A DNA stretch of 64,000 bases, from positions 30,307 through 94,306 of the forward strand of contig JBBDYN010000037.1 in assembly GCA_040901465.1 (NCBI GenBank), given 5' to 3'. How positions within the stretch are numbered: the first letter of the stretch is position 1; every line of letters begins with the position of its first letter. Below the pieces are notes generated by a model. That model made no database searches. It was not told where the DNA came from and was given only the letters and a program-made list of their open reading frames with translations. This DNA is from JAUSIF01 sp040901465. GTDB lineage: Bacteria > Pseudomonadota > Alphaproteobacteria > Rhizobiales > Xanthobacteraceae. Both the position numbers and the translations under genes were made by a program. Positions 30,475-40,264 of the stretch are shown in pieces.

Positions 30475-30690
30475 ATGCGCATCCGCACTCGCAAGCTGGT
30501 CGGCGCCGTCGGCCTGCTTATCCTGGTCGCCTTCTGGCCGCTGCTCACGCTGGCGCTCGGACACTCCAACATCTCTCGTTTCTACGCGCCGGCGCAGCTC
30601 ATCTTTTTTATCGTATTCGGCTTGATCTGGCTGATTCCGGCGGGCTTTCTGATCCGATGGATGCAACGTCCCGATCCACAAGACCGCTGA
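30475..30690 (+). CDS. DUF2842 membrane protein
   Basis: A 71-aa protein with two predicted membrane helices (LVGAVGLLILVAFWPLLTLA and LIFFIVFGLIWLIPAGFLI) and a cytoplasmic end MQRPDPQDR. It fits the DUF2842 family of alphaproteobacteria, which is often found beside ctaA; its function is unknown. The start MRIRTRKL at 30475 follows CAGGATTTCC. It is divergent from ctaA. Confidence 0.8.
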   Translation: MRIRTRKLVGAVGLLILVAFWPLLTLALGHSNISRFYAPAQLIFFIVFGLIWLIPAGFLIRWMQRPDPQDR

Positions 30691-30697
30691 TCGGGTC

Positions 30698-31747
30698 TTA
30701 CGTCGCCTCGGCGCCGTTACCTAGTCCCGTCAGCGCAAACGGCACGCCCGAAATCAATACATCCAGGTAGCGCAACGCCTGGAAATGACCGTTGAGCGAG
30801 ATACGCGGCAGCGCCCTGAGGTGGTGCCGGTGCGCGGGCGCGAGCACGCCCGCTCGCGTAGTCACCGCCGTCTTGAACCCGATCTCAGCCGCGAGCGCGA
30901 ATTCGCGTGCTCCTGCTTCGCCATAGGGAAAAGAAAAATGTTTCGGCTTCTTTCCCAATGCGGCTTCGATCACCTCGGCGCTTCGTTTCATTTCCGAGCG
31001 CGCGACCTTGTCGCTGACTTTTGTCAGAAAGCAATGCGTGACGGTATGCGCGCCGACGGTGCAGAGCGGATCGTCGGCAAGCCGCGCGATCTCGGCCCAA
31101 TCCATGCAGAGCTTGCCGCACGGCGCTTTCAAGTCGACACCATAGCGCGCGCAGATGTCGCGCATCGCGCGCCTGAACTCTTCCTCATCCTCGATCGATC
31201 GCAGCCACCAATAGACTTCCGAGAACACTTTTCGCTTCGCGCCCGCGTTCGCGCAATTGAAGAAGCGCGTCGTGCCATCGATTTCGAGCACCAGCCGGTC
31301 CGACTTCGCCACCACCTGTTCGAGTGCGATCCACCACAATTCTCCGAGCCGGTCGGGAAAGTTTGTCGCGATGTAGAGCGTGAATGGCACCTCGTGCCGT
31401 CGCAGCACCGGCCACGCATGTTCGAGATTGTCGCGATAGCCGTCGTCAAACGTGATTGCCACAAACTGCCGGCTGAAATCTTGCTCGACGAGCCGCCGCC
31501 ACACTTCGTCGATGCTCACGAGCTCGATGCCGCGCTTGCGCAAGTGAACGATTGTCCGCTCGAGGAAATGCGGATCGATTTCGAGGAGACGGTTTGGCTG
31601 AAAGCTTCCGTCCCGCGCGGGCCGCACGTGGTGCAGCGTCAATATCGTACCGACGCCGGCGAACCGCGATCGCAACGCGCGATGCGCGCCGGAAAAATAG
31701 AGTGCCTCGAGGCCGGCCCGATAGGCGGCATAACGCAGGTTTGCCAT
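30698..31747 (-). CDS. Polysaccharide deacetylase (CE4 family)
   Basis: A 349-aa NodB-homology protein. Motif 1 is ITFDDGYRDN with the catalytic Asp and metal Asp, motif 2 is GAHTVTHCFL with the two metal histidines, and motif 3 is FSFPYGE. A 130-residue insert lies between motifs 1 and 2. It opens the exopolysaccharide locus, 94 bp downstream of the ExoP-like gene, and probably removes N-acetyl groups from the polymer or a precursor. No signal peptide is evident, which favours a cytoplasmic substrate or non-classical placement. Confidence 0.88.
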   Translation of the reverse strand: MANLRYAAYRAGLEALYFSGAHRALRSRFAGVGTILTLHHVRPARDGSFQPNRLLEIDPHFLERTIVHLRKRGIELVSIDEVWRRLVEQDFSRQFVAITFDDGYRDNLEHAWPVLRRHEVPFTLYIATNFPDRLGELWWIALEQVVAKSDRLVLEIDGTTRFFNCANAGAKRKVFSEVYWWLRSIEDEEEFRRAMRDICARYGVDLKAPCGKLCMDWAEIARLADDPLCTVGAHTVTHCFLTKVSDKVARSEMKRSAEVIEAALGKKPKHFSFPYGEAGAREFALAAEIGFKTAVTTRAGVLAPAHRHHLRALPRISLNGHFQALRYLDVLISGVPFALTGLGNGAEAT

Positions 31748-31841
31748 CGCGCCCCGTCATTCCACATGCACAATGCGGCGATTTATCCGCCGAGACGTTA
31801 AGATTCTTTGTCCGGCCCGCGTCGTCAACATCACCGTGCGA

Positions 31842-34001
31842 TCATGCAGCGGCCCGCTCCGGCGAGGTACCCGGCGGCGCCGCCTCCGGCGCGAGCGAGA
31901 CGACCGCGACGTTGGCAAAACCCTTCGCCGCAAGGGCATCCGAGGCCGCGGCTCCGACCCCCTCGCCTCCCTCAACCGCCACGAGCAGCAGCCCGCGCGA
32001 GAAGCGCGCGAGCCGCGCGGCACCCGGAATCAGCGCGAGTGCGGGGGCCGCGACAATCACGTGCTCGTAGGTCTGCGAAAGCGCACCGAGCACGATCGAA
32101 AGTTTCTCGCCTGCGAGCAACGCCGCCGTGTCGCGGATGCCGCGCCCGACGGTAATCACGTGGATCCGAGAAGCACGATCGCGTTGGATCACCTCGCTGA
32201 AGGTCGCGACCCCGAACAGTAGATCGGCAAGACCGGGCACGCGCGGATCGGCGACGAGTCGCCCTGCCGGTGCCGCCGCCACATCCAAATCGAGAAGCAA
32301 CACACGTTTCCCATCACGCGCGATTTCGCGCGCGAGTTCGATCGCGAGTGCCGGCGCGGACTCGCCATCGTCCGCGCTGGTCACCAACAGAATGCCGCGG
32401 CCAAGTACGCGAACGTGATCGGCGAGCATCGACATCTGCCGCCCCCGCGACTTGCCAGGCGGTTCCGCCTTGCCCGGCGGCGCTTCGCTTGCCTTGCCGA
32501 TCCAGGAAGGCGGCGTGTTCGATGAAAGCTCGGCCGGCATCGCTTCCCGCATCGGCGCCGCAGAGTAGCGCTGCAAATCACCCGACATCAGTTCGCCGAG
32601 CGCGATGAACGTCATCGCGCAGGTCATCGTGGCGAACGCCGCGATCAGCACGATCGGCAGCTTCTTCGGGAAATACGGCGTTGGCGCCGGCACCGCACGA
32701 GACACGATGCGCGCGTCCGGCGGCACCGCGTCCGGCCCTTCGCGCGAGGTGACGTCGCGATAGCGCGACAGATATGACTCCAGCAGATCGCGCTGCGACT
32801 TCGCCTCGCGCTCCAACGCGCGCAATTGCACGTCTTCGACGCCGAGCGCCGACGCTTGCTTCTTCATCTGATCCAGATTGGCGATCAACGTCTCGACGCG
32901 GCCGCCGGCGATCTTCGCGTCGCTCTCGAGGGAGCGGACGAGTTTTTCCGCCTCGACGCGCGTTTGCGACTCGAGATCGGCGATTTGCGCCTTCAATTCC
33001 TTGATGCGCGGGTGCTGGTCGAGAAGCGTCGAGGACTGCTCGGCGAGTTGCGCCCGCAGCGTCACGCGCTGTTCGTTGAGCCTACGGATGAGCTCGGAGT
33101 TCACGATATCCGACGCTTCGATCGGCCGGCCCGTTCGCAGCATTTCGCGGATGAGCTTGGCCTTGGATTCGGCCTCGGCCCGTTGTGTACGCGCAAGCAC
33201 AAGCTGGGAATTGGCCTCCCCGAGCTGCTGGCCGCTCAAGGAGTTGTTGTTGTTGCCGAGATAGAGATTCGACTTGCCGCGAAATTCCTCGGCGCGCCCC
33301 TCCGCCTCCGCCACGCGGGCGCGCAATTGCTTGATCTCGCCGGCCAACCAATGGCTAGCCTGTCGCATGGCGTCCTGTTTCGCGACCTGCTGAAATGTAA
33401 GTAGCCGCTCGGCGACCGCGTTGGCCACCTCTGCGGCAAGGATCGGATTTTCCGAGCTGAAATCGATCGTGATCACGCGCGACCGGTCTACCGAATAGAT
33501 CGAGAGCCGCTCATAATAGCGCTCGAGCATGCGCTCTTCGAATGTCATGCGCGAGGGATCGCGCGCGAGCCCAGTCAGACTGAGGATCGCCGAAACGAGA
33601 GACTTGTTCGCTTCCGGTTTGAACTCCGGGCGCTCGCCGAGCTTCAGATCGCGCACCACCGCGCGTGCAAGATCGCGCGAAAGGGCGAGCTGCACCTGGC
33701 TCTGCACTGCTTCCGCGTCGAGCAACGGCCGCTCGCGCTCGGCCTGTCGATCGCCGCCCTGCGGGCGATTATAGGCCGTCTCCCGATCGTCGATCAGGAC
33801 GAGCGCCTCGGATCGGTACATGGGTGTGACGAAATTGACGAAGGCGCCCGCCGCGAGCGCCGCAAGGATCGTCGGAATGATGATCCACCGCTTGCGGCGC
33901 CAAAGCGCGCGCCCCAGCGCCGCAAGATCGAGCTGGCCATCGGCCGCGTCGAGCCCGCGCGCTGCACCTCCGTCGATCGCGTCGCGCCGCATGAATGACA
34001 C
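31842..34001 (-). CDS. Polysaccharide co-polymerase, Wzz-ExoP type, with degenerate kinase domain
   Basis: A 719-aa inner-membrane protein that should control chain length and export of the exopolysaccharide. The N-terminal Wzz domain begins with a membrane helix near residue 40 (WIIIPTILAALAAGAFVNF). A long periplasmic coiled coil (about 180-420) follows, then a second helix (KLPIVLIAAFATMTCAMTFIA). The C-terminal 186 residues resemble a BY-kinase, but the Walker A site reads LVTSADDGESAPALA at about 539-553, without the GKS/T needed for ATP, and there is no terminal tyrosine cluster. The regulator of polymer length is thus probably not phosphorylation by this domain. Confidence 0.9.
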   Translation of the reverse strand: MSFMRRDAIDGGAARGLDAADGQLDLAALGRALWRRKRWIIIPTILAALAAGAFVNFVTPMYRSEALVLIDDRETAYNRPQGGDRQAERERPLLDAEAVQSQVQLALSRDLARAVVRDLKLGERPEFKPEANKSLVSAILSLTGLARDPSRMTFEERMLERYYERLSIYSVDRSRVITIDFSSENPILAAEVANAVAERLLTFQQVAKQDAMRQASHWLAGEIKQLRARVAEAEGRAEEFRGKSNLYLGNNNNSLSGQQLGEANSQLVLARTQRAEAESKAKLIREMLRTGRPIEASDIVNSELIRRLNEQRVTLRAQLAEQSSTLLDQHPRIKELKAQIADLESQTRVEAEKLVRSLESDAKIAGGRVETLIANLDQMKKQASALGVEDVQLRALEREAKSQRDLLESYLSRYRDVTSREGPDAVPPDARIVSRAVPAPTPYFPKKLPIVLIAAFATMTCAMTFIALGELMSGDLQRYSAAPMREAMPAELSSNTPPSWIGKASEAPPGKAEPPGKSRGRQMSMLADHVRVLGRGILLVTSADDGESAPALAIELAREIARDGKRVLLLDLDVAAAPAGRLVADPRVPGLADLLFGVATFSEVIQRDRASRIHVITVGRGIRDTAALLAGEKLSIVLGALSQTYEHVIVAAPALALIPGAARLARFSRGLLLVAVEGGEGVGAAASDALAAKGFANVAVVSLAPEAAPPGTSPERAAA

Positions 34002-34153
34002 CCCACGCTACCAGGACCGTACCGCCCGCCCCGCGGCACCGTCGCCCATAAGAAATCATTAAGGTTGCCATCGCGTTAATCGGGATCCAGCCTCCTGCGT
34101 GACAGAAAGCTGCCACATGATCCGCCCAACCGAATATTGAGAGTTCTGAGCGA

Positions 34154-35467
34154 GTGTCGCGGAATCGACTCGGAGATGCGGCGGCCCACATGAATGAAAT
34201 GCCAGGCGCGGCGACCGCTGCCTATGGGCGGCGCGGGGCTGTTGTCGCCCCAACGGCCGGCCGCGCCTGCCTCCATGCGCAGAGCGCCACGCTGCCGGGC
34301 ATCCACATCGCGATCTACGATGATCTTGCATGCGTCGAGCGCGCGTGGCGAGCCTTCGAGCCCCACGCCGACTGCACGGTTTTCCAGAATTTCGATTATC
34401 TCGCCGCATGGCAGAAGCATATCGGCTCGCGCGCGGGCGTCGCGCCGGCGCTCGTCTTGATCCGCCGTGGTGACGATCTTCTGGCGATCCTGCCGCTCGC
34501 GCTTGCCGGCGGCGGATGGTTGCGCCGCCTGACCTGGCTCGGTCTGGATCTCAGCGACTATCTCGCTCCCCTGCTCCGCAATGATTTCACTGGGACGATC
34601 TCGCACGAGCAATTTGCAGCGCTATGGCTGGAAATCCGCACGCTGCTTCAAGCCAACCCACGCTTCCGCCACGACCTCATCGATCTACGCAACATGCCCG
34701 AGTTCGTCGGCGGACAGAGAAACCCTCTCGTCGCTTTGACTGCGACGCTCCATCCAAGCGAGGGTTACATCGCGACGCTTCCTGGTGACTGGGACACGTT
34801 CTACCGTGCGAGACGGTCCTCCAAGGCGCGCCGGCAGGACCGCACCAAGCTCAAACGCCTCGGCGAGATCGGAGACGTCCGCATGATCACTCCCGAGCGC
34901 CGCGACGACATTGCGCTGACCATCAAAACACTCATCGCACAAAAGTCGGCGACCTTCGCGCGCAAGGGGATCTCCGACAAATTCCAGCGGCCGGGATACC
35001 GGGAGTTCTTTTTCGAACTCGCTCTCGACCAACGCACAGGCGAGATGGTGCATACAAGCGAGCTGCGAGTAGGCTCAATGCCGGCCGCGGTAAGCTTCGG
35101 TTTGCAATACCGCGATCGGTACTCGTTGTGCCTCGTGAGCTACGACGAGGATTTTTCGCGCGACAGCCCCGGCGCGATCCACCTGAACGAATTGATGCAT
35201 CGCGCGATCGATCGCGGCATGCACGAGTTCGATTTCCTGGTCGGATCTCAGCGCCTGAAGCGCGAATGGTCCGACCGGCGCATCCCGCTCTACGACCACA
35301 TCGCCGCGGCGACGACGCGCGGCTGGCCCGTGGCTGCGATGTCTCGCGCGCTCTCCCGCGTCAAACGCGCGATTAAGACCAGCCCTGCCCTTTGGGATGC
35401 CTTCGTCCGAATCCGCGCCTTTGCCGGCACCCTGAACCGGCGCCGGGGCGCGGAAAGCGAAGACTGA
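34154..35467 (+). CDS. CelD/BcsL-like acetyltransferase (GNAT), copy 1
   Basis: A 437-aa protein of the CelD-type acetyltransferase group (Acetyltransf_6 fold), found in polysaccharide loci. The N-terminal half has TVFQNFDYLAAWQKH and ALVLIRRGDDLLAILPLAL. The C-terminal GNAT half has the acceptor-loop region AIHLNELMHRAIDRGMHEFDFLVG. It should add acyl groups to sugars or sugar nucleotides. A GTG at 34154 is used; ATG at 34190 or 34199 is equally possible, since conservation begins near residue 50. It is related in sequence to the gene at 42993-44168 (both contain RNPLVxLxT) and is divergent from the ExoP-like gene. Confidence 0.82.
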   Translation: MSRNRLGDAAAHMNEMPGAATAAYGRRGAVVAPTAGRACLHAQSATLPGIHIAIYDDLACVERAWRAFEPHADCTVFQNFDYLAAWQKHIGSRAGVAPALVLIRRGDDLLAILPLALAGGGWLRRLTWLGLDLSDYLAPLLRNDFTGTISHEQFAALWLEIRTLLQANPRFRHDLIDLRNMPEFVGGQRNPLVALTATLHPSEGYIATLPGDWDTFYRARRSSKARRQDRTKLKRLGEIGDVRMITPERRDDIALTIKTLIAQKSATFARKGISDKFQRPGYREFFFELALDQRTGEMVHTSELRVGSMPAAVSFGLQYRDRYSLCLVSYDEDFSRDSPGAIHLNELMHRAIDRGMHEFDFLVGSQRLKREWSDRRIPLYDHIAAATTRGWPVAAMSRALSRVKRAIKTSPALWDAFVRIRAFAGTLNRRRGAESED

Positions 35468-35575
35468 GAAATCCGCGCCGAAAGGCCGTTTCGCCTCATC
35501 GGCGCTCGATCAGAATTCATTAACCATAGCGCCGGTAATAATTCGGAAACGATTCTGGAACCCCGGCGCGTTTGC

Positions 35576-36127
35576 ATGATTTTTCGAGCCCTATCGCTCG
35601 CCGCCGCTTTGCTGGCGCTGTCCGGCTGCGCCTCCATGCGCGCGCCCGCGGCAGACCCCGCTTTTGAGACCCCCTACGTGCTTGACGCTGGAGACAAGCT
35701 CCGCGTGGTGGTCTTCGGCCAGGAGGGCCTGACCAATTCCTATGCGGTGAACGGCGCCGGCAAGATCGCCATGCCGCTCATCGGCGCCGTGGAAGCGCGC
35801 GGCAAGACCACCGACGAGCTCGGTCGCGCCATCGTCGCGCGGCTCCGCTCCGGTTACGTGCGCGAGCCGCACGTGGCCGTCGAGGTCGAGGCTTATCGCC
35901 CCTTCTTCATCCTCGGCGAGGTGATCGGCGCCGGCCAATACGCCTATGTCAACGGCATGACCATCGAGACCGCTGTCGCGATCGCCGGCGGGTTCAGCCC
36001 GCGCGCCTTCAAGACGCACGCCACCGTCGGCCGGCTCGTCGAGGGTCAAATGATCCACGCCACGGTTCCGATTTCCTACCCGCTCCGCCCCGGCGACACC
36101 GTCACGATCGAGGAGCGGTGGTTCTGA
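35576..36127 (+). CDS. Polysaccharide export lipoprotein (Wza-like)
   Basis: A 183-aa outer-membrane export protein. A lipoprotein signal peptide ends at LLALSGC (Cys18). The Poly_export domain shows YVLDAGDKLRVVVFGQEGLT, followed by one SLBB domain (FFILGEVIGAGQYAYVNGMTIETAVAIAGGF). It is about half the size of E. coli Wza and lacks the large barrel part, as is usual in the short rhizobial exporters. It should pass polymer through the outer membrane together with the ExoP-like protein. Confidence 0.93.
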   Translation: MIFRALSLAAALLALSGCASMRAPAADPAFETPYVLDAGDKLRVVVFGQEGLTNSYAVNGAGKIAMPLIGAVEARGKTTDELGRAIVARLRSGYVREPHVAVEVEAYRPFFILGEVIGAGQYAYVNGMTIETAVAIAGGFSPRAFKTHATVGRLVEGQMIHATVPISYPLRPGDTVTIEERWF

Positions 36128-36143
36128 CCCGCGTTGGCCGTAC

Positions 36144-37271
36144 GTGAGCAGCAGCGACACATTTCGCATTCTGCACGTGATGCGCACGCCGATTGGCGGG
36201 CTCTTCCGCCACGTGCTGGATCTCGCGCGCGAACAGGCCGCACGCGGCCACGCGGTGGGAATCATCGCGGACAGCTCCACCGGCGGCAAATCCGCGGCCG
36301 ATGCGCTCGCCACGCTTGAGCCATCGCTGAAGCTCGGCCTTTCTCGTGTGGCGATGAGCCGCCAGGTCGGCCGGCGCGACCGAAGTGCGCTCCGTCACGT
36401 CACAGAATGTGCGCGGCAGAGCAACGTCGATGTCTTGCACGGCCACGGCGCCAAGGGCGGCGCCTACGCCCGCCTTGCCGGCGGACCTGCGCTGAGGGTC
36501 TATACGCCGCACGGCGGCAGCCTGTTCTTTTCTCCCTATACGCCGGTCGGACTCGCCTATTTTGCCATCGAGCGTTGGCTGCGTCGTCGTACCGACTTGG
36601 CGCTGTTCGAGAGCGAATTTGCCGAACGGACATTTCAGCGGTTTATCGGCAAACCTCCTTTCGCTCGCGTCGTGCATAACGGGATCACCCGCGCGGATCT
36701 CATTCCGGTCGAGCCCGACATCGACGCCGCGGATTTCATCTTCATGGGCGAACTGCGCTGGCGCAAAGGCGTCGACGTGATGCTCGACGCGCTCGGCCGC
36801 CTTGCCGCCGTCGGATGGAGCGGTCGGGCGATCTTTTATGGCGAAGGACCTGATCGCGCCGCGTTCGAGGCGCGCGCCGGCGATCTTGGTTTGCTGCATC
36901 AGGTTCATTTCGCCGGCAAATCCGATCCGCGCCCGGCCTTCCGCAGCGGGCGGCTCCTGATTGTTCCGTCGCGGCAGGAGTCGCTTCCCTACATGGTGCT
37001 CGAGGCGGCCGCCGCGCGCATGCCCGTCATCACCACCACCGTGGGCGGCATCGCTGAAATCTTCGGCCCGGATGCCGGTGCACTAGTACCCCCGGGCGAC
37101 GTCGACGCGCTATTTGCGGCAATCAAACGCATGCATGGCGAAGGCGACCCCGAACTCGTAAGACGCCTGCACGCTCGTGTCGCAAAATTCTTCACGGTCG
37201 AGACCATGACCGAGGCAATCCTGACCGCCTACCGGGACGCGCGTGCCGCCAAATCGGCCAAGGCAAATTAA
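36144..37271 (+). CDS. Glycosyltransferase family 4
   Basis: A 375-aa GT-B glycosyltransferase. The N-terminal domain has MRTPIGGLFRHVLDLAREQA and LHGHGAKGGAYA. The C-terminal nucleotide-sugar domain has FMGELRWRKGVDVMLDAL and the retaining E-x7-E motif in ESLPYMVLEAAAARMPVI. The GTG start at 36144 lies 16 bp after the Wza-like gene, so the two are co-transcribed. It should add a sugar to the lipid-linked repeat unit on the cytoplasmic face. Confidence 0.93.
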   Translation: MSSSDTFRILHVMRTPIGGLFRHVLDLAREQAARGHAVGIIADSSTGGKSAADALATLEPSLKLGLSRVAMSRQVGRRDRSALRHVTECARQSNVDVLHGHGAKGGAYARLAGGPALRVYTPHGGSLFFSPYTPVGLAYFAIERWLRRRTDLALFESEFAERTFQRFIGKPPFARVVHNGITRADLIPVEPDIDAADFIFMGELRWRKGVDVMLDALGRLAAVGWSGRAIFYGEGPDRAAFEARAGDLGLLHQVHFAGKSDPRPAFRSGRLLIVPSRQESLPYMVLEAAAARMPVITTTVGGIAEIFGPDAGALVPPGDVDALFAAIKRMHGEGDPELVRRLHARVAKFFTVETMTEAILTAYRDARAAKSAKAN

Positions 37272-37274
37272 AAG

Positions 37275-37290
37275 TTAATTCCCGAATTAA
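37275..37290. promoter_or_regulatory. AT-rich palindrome before the initiating transferase gene
   Basis: TTAATTC-CC-GAATTAA is a perfect 7-bp inverted repeat in an otherwise AT-rich stretch between the glycosyltransferase stop and the WcaJ-like start (37364). It could be an operator or part of a promoter. The spacing does not match the CtrA consensus TTAA-N7-TTAA, so no regulator is named. Confidence 0.45.
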
Positions 37291-37363
37291 ACGTTCCGAT
37301 AGCAATAAGCACTAGATTTTGCGCGATTCCAACGCCGCGCAGGCGGCAGGGACGCGCAAACTC

Positions 37364-38917
37364 ATGCATCCAATCGGCACCCGTAACGTGCGGCGGGCGG
37401 TGGAGGCGCAGGCTGCTTCCGCCGGTGCGATCGCTTTGTCGCCGAGCCGTCCCAAGCCCGTCGAACTTAGCCCGCTCGCGCGCAAGATCGCGGCGGAGCC
37501 GGTCTCGCCTGCGATTTCGCAGGTCGTGCTTGCGGGCTTTGTCCGCTTGACAGAATTTCTCGCGCTTTCGGCGCTCGGCTTCCTCATCTATCTCCTCTAC
37601 GTGCATCCGGCCGAGGACTTGGCCGCGCATTATCTCTGGACCGCGGTGGCGATCTCGGCCGCTGCGGTGTTCGCATTCCAGACAGCTGAGCTTTACGACG
37701 TCACGACCATGCGGACACGCGTGCATCAGTTGGGCCGCGTCGCCATTGTGTGGACCGTCGTTTTCCTGGTCGCGCTCGCGATCTCGTTCTTCGCGAAGCT
37801 GGAGGGCACCTATTCGCGCGTCTGGACGGCCGGTTGGTACGGCGCCGGGCTCTTCATGCTGATCGCGGGTCGGCTCGCGCTTTCGGCAATCGTGCGTCAC
37901 TGGACACGCCAGGGGCGGCTGGTTCGCCGAACGGTGATCGTGGGCGGCGGCCCGGCGGGCGAAGCGCTGATCAATACCCTGGAAGCCCAGAAAGATAACG
38001 ATCTCCAGATCTGCGGCGTATTTGACGACCGCGCCGACGATCGTTCGCCGCCGCGCGTCGCCGGCGTACCGAAGCTCGGCACCGTCGACTCGCTCGTGGA
38101 ATTCGCGCGCCGCACCCGCATCGACCTCCTGCTCGTGTCGCTGCCGATCACTGCCGAGGAGCGTGTGCTGCAAATGGTGCGCAAGCTCTGGGTGCTGCCG
38201 GTCGATCTTCGTCTTGCCGCGCACATGAACCGGCTACGGTTTCGTCCGCGCGCCTATAGCTATATCGGCAACGTGCCGATGCTCGACGTGTTCGACCGGC
38301 CGATCGCCGATTGGGAAGTGGTACAGAAATGGCTCTTCGACCGCATCGTCGGCTCTCTGATCCTCATTGCCGCTTCGCCGGTCATGGCGTTGATCGCAAT
38401 TCTCATCAAACTCGACAGCCGCGGCCGCGTCCTATTCAAACAGAAGCGCTACGGATTCAACAATGAGCTGATCGAGGTTTACAAGTTCCGCTCGATGTTC
38501 GTCGAATCGACGGACGCGACCGCCGCGAAGCTCGTCACCAAAGGCGATCCGCGCGTGACCCGAGTCGGCCGTTTCATTCGCAAGACGAGCCTCGACGAAC
38601 TGCCCCAGCTCTTCAACGTAGTGTTCAAGGACAATCTTTCGCTCGTCGGTCCCCGTCCGCACGCGACCCACGCCAAGGCAGCCAACCATCTTTATGACCA
38701 GGTGGTCGATGGATATTTTGCCCGCCACCGGGTGAAGCCCGGCATCACCGGCTGGGCGCAGGTCAATGGCTGGCGCGGCGAGACCGACACCTCCGAGAAA
38801 ATTCAGCGCCGCGTCGAGCACGATCTCTATTACATCGAGAACTGGTCAGTGCTCTTCGATCTTTACATCCTGGCGAAAACGCCCATCGCGCTGATGAAGA
38901 CCGAGAGCGCGTACTGA
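37364..38917 (+). CDS. Undecaprenyl-phosphate hexose-1-phosphate transferase (WcaJ-like)
   Basis: Starts exopolysaccharide assembly by moving hexose-1-phosphate onto undecaprenyl phosphate, about 517 aa. Four predicted N-terminal helices are followed by a Rossmann domain (TVIVGGGPAGEALINTL), then the catalytic sugar-transferase domain with FKQKRYGFNNELIEVYKFRSM, RKTSLDELPQLFNV and the conserved KPGITGWAQVNGWRGETDT. The ATG at 37364 is chosen over a TTG at 37319. The stop overlaps the next gene as TGATG. Confidence 0.94.
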   Translation: MHPIGTRNVRRAVEAQAASAGAIALSPSRPKPVELSPLARKIAAEPVSPAISQVVLAGFVRLTEFLALSALGFLIYLLYVHPAEDLAAHYLWTAVAISAAAVFAFQTAELYDVTTMRTRVHQLGRVAIVWTVVFLVALAISFFAKLEGTYSRVWTAGWYGAGLFMLIAGRLALSAIVRHWTRQGRLVRRTVIVGGGPAGEALINTLEAQKDNDLQICGVFDDRADDRSPPRVAGVPKLGTVDSLVEFARRTRIDLLLVSLPITAEERVLQMVRKLWVLPVDLRLAAHMNRLRFRPRAYSYIGNVPMLDVFDRPIADWEVVQKWLFDRIVGSLILIAASPVMALIAILIKLDSRGRVLFKQKRYGFNNELIEVYKFRSMFVESTDATAAKLVTKGDPRVTRVGRFIRKTSLDELPQLFNVVFKDNLSLVGPRPHATHAKAANHLYDQVVDGYFARHRVKPGITGWAQVNGWRGETDTSEKIQRRVEHDLYYIENWSVLFDLYILAKTPIALMKTESAY

Positions 38918-40221
38918 TGACCGGCTACGACTTGGCCGCGCCGGCGCCGCAGCTGGTCGCGCGCGTTGCCGGCCGCGGCCGTCTTGTCAACGGCCTTCTC
39001 TTCATCACGATATTCGCGAGCCCCTTTGTCTTCATCGAGCCGTCACCCTACGAGGCGGCATTCGCCCTGCTGGCACTCGCCTTTCTCGTCGCGCGCGTCC
39101 CGATCGGACGCGGCGTGGTGCCGCTCGCGCTACTCCTGTTCCTCTGGAATTTGAGCGGCGTCGCGGCGCTCATTCCGGTCCTGCACGATCCCACGGCGAT
39201 CACTTTCATGGTGACGTCGCTTTACCTCGCCGTGACCGCGATCATGTTCGCGTGCTTGTTCACCGAAGATATCGTGCGGCGGTTGTCGCTCGTGCGCACC
39301 GCATACATTGTCGCCGCGCTGATTGCGGCCGCGATCGGCATCGCCGCATATTTTCATTTGCTGCCGGACTCGGAACGCTTCCTGCTCGGCGCCGTTCGCG
39401 CGAAGAGCACCTTCAAGGATCCCAACGTCTACGGACCGTTTCTCATCTTGCCGCTTCTGTTCCTGATCGACCGAACGCTGCGCGAAGGCGTCCGCCCCGC
39501 CCGGGTCGTGGCGACGCTGATTTTGCTGCTCGGATTGTTCCTCAGCTTCTCGCGCGGCGCCTGGGCGAACTTCATGGTCTCCGCCGGCGCTCTGATGCTG
39601 TTCATGTTCTTGACGAGTCCGACGCCGCGCTTCCGCGCGCGCGTTCTCGCGTTCGGCCTCATGGCCCTCGCCGGACTGGTCCTGCTGCTCGCAGCACTCC
39701 TGTCCTTCGACGCCATCGGCGCCGTGTTCCAGGAGCGCGCGAACTTACTGCAGCCCTATGATGCAGGCCCGGGCGGCCGCTTCGGCCGACAACTGGAAGG
39801 CGCGATGGCGTTGCTGGAACGGCCGCTCGGCGTCGGACCACTGCAATTTGCCCGTCATTGGGGACAAGATCCGCACAACGTCTACTTGAACGCGTTCGCG
39901 TCGTACGGATGGATCGGCGGCTTTGCCTATCTGATGCTGGTGCTCACGACGCTGACAGTCGGCTTCCGCGCGTTACCCGTGCGCACGCCCTGGCAATCAT
40001 ACTTGTTATTGGCGCTTGCCGCCTTCATTGGTGCGGCATTCGAAGGAATCGTGATCGACAGCGACCACTGGCGCCACTATTACTTGCTGCTGGGACTGAT
40101 CTGGGGGCTCGCGATCGCGACGACGCGTGCCGCGTCGCGTCGCAACTGGCGGCCGGCCACGCAGCTGCCGCCGCGGGCCGAGACCGCCGCCGGCTCACCG
40201 CCGATCTTCCGCCTCGGCTGA
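38917..40221 (+). CDS. O-antigen ligase/polymerase family protein (Wzy-like)
   Basis: A 434-aa polytopic membrane protein with about eleven helices. The family signature of the large periplasmic loop is present as GVGPLQFARHWGQDPHNVYLN, followed by SYGWIGGFAYLMLV. It most likely polymerises the repeat units as Wzy; ligase activity cannot be excluded. Translation is coupled to the WcaJ-like gene through TGATG. Confidence 0.88.
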   Translation: MTGYDLAAPAPQLVARVAGRGRLVNGLLFITIFASPFVFIEPSPYEAAFALLALAFLVARVPIGRGVVPLALLLFLWNLSGVAALIPVLHDPTAITFMVTSLYLAVTAIMFACLFTEDIVRRLSLVRTAYIVAALIAAAIGIAAYFHLLPDSERFLLGAVRAKSTFKDPNVYGPFLILPLLFLIDRTLREGVRPARVVATLILLLGLFLSFSRGAWANFMVSAGALMLFMFLTSPTPRFRARVLAFGLMALAGLVLLLAALLSFDAIGAVFQERANLLQPYDAGPGGRFGRQLEGAMALLERPLGVGPLQFARHWGQDPHNVYLNAFASYGWIGGFAYLMLVLTTLTVGFRALPVRTPWQSYLLLALAAFIGAAFEGIVIDSDHWRHYYLLLGLIWGLAIATTRAASRRNWRPATQLPPRAETAAGSPPIFRLG

Positions 40222-40264
40222 GTCGCAACGCGGCGCTCGATGGCGGAGCTGCCGCCGTAGCAAT

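Noticed and set aside
37275..37290. CtrA binding site
   Set aside because: The spacing between TTAA boxes is 8, not 7, so it is listed only as an unnamed palindrome.
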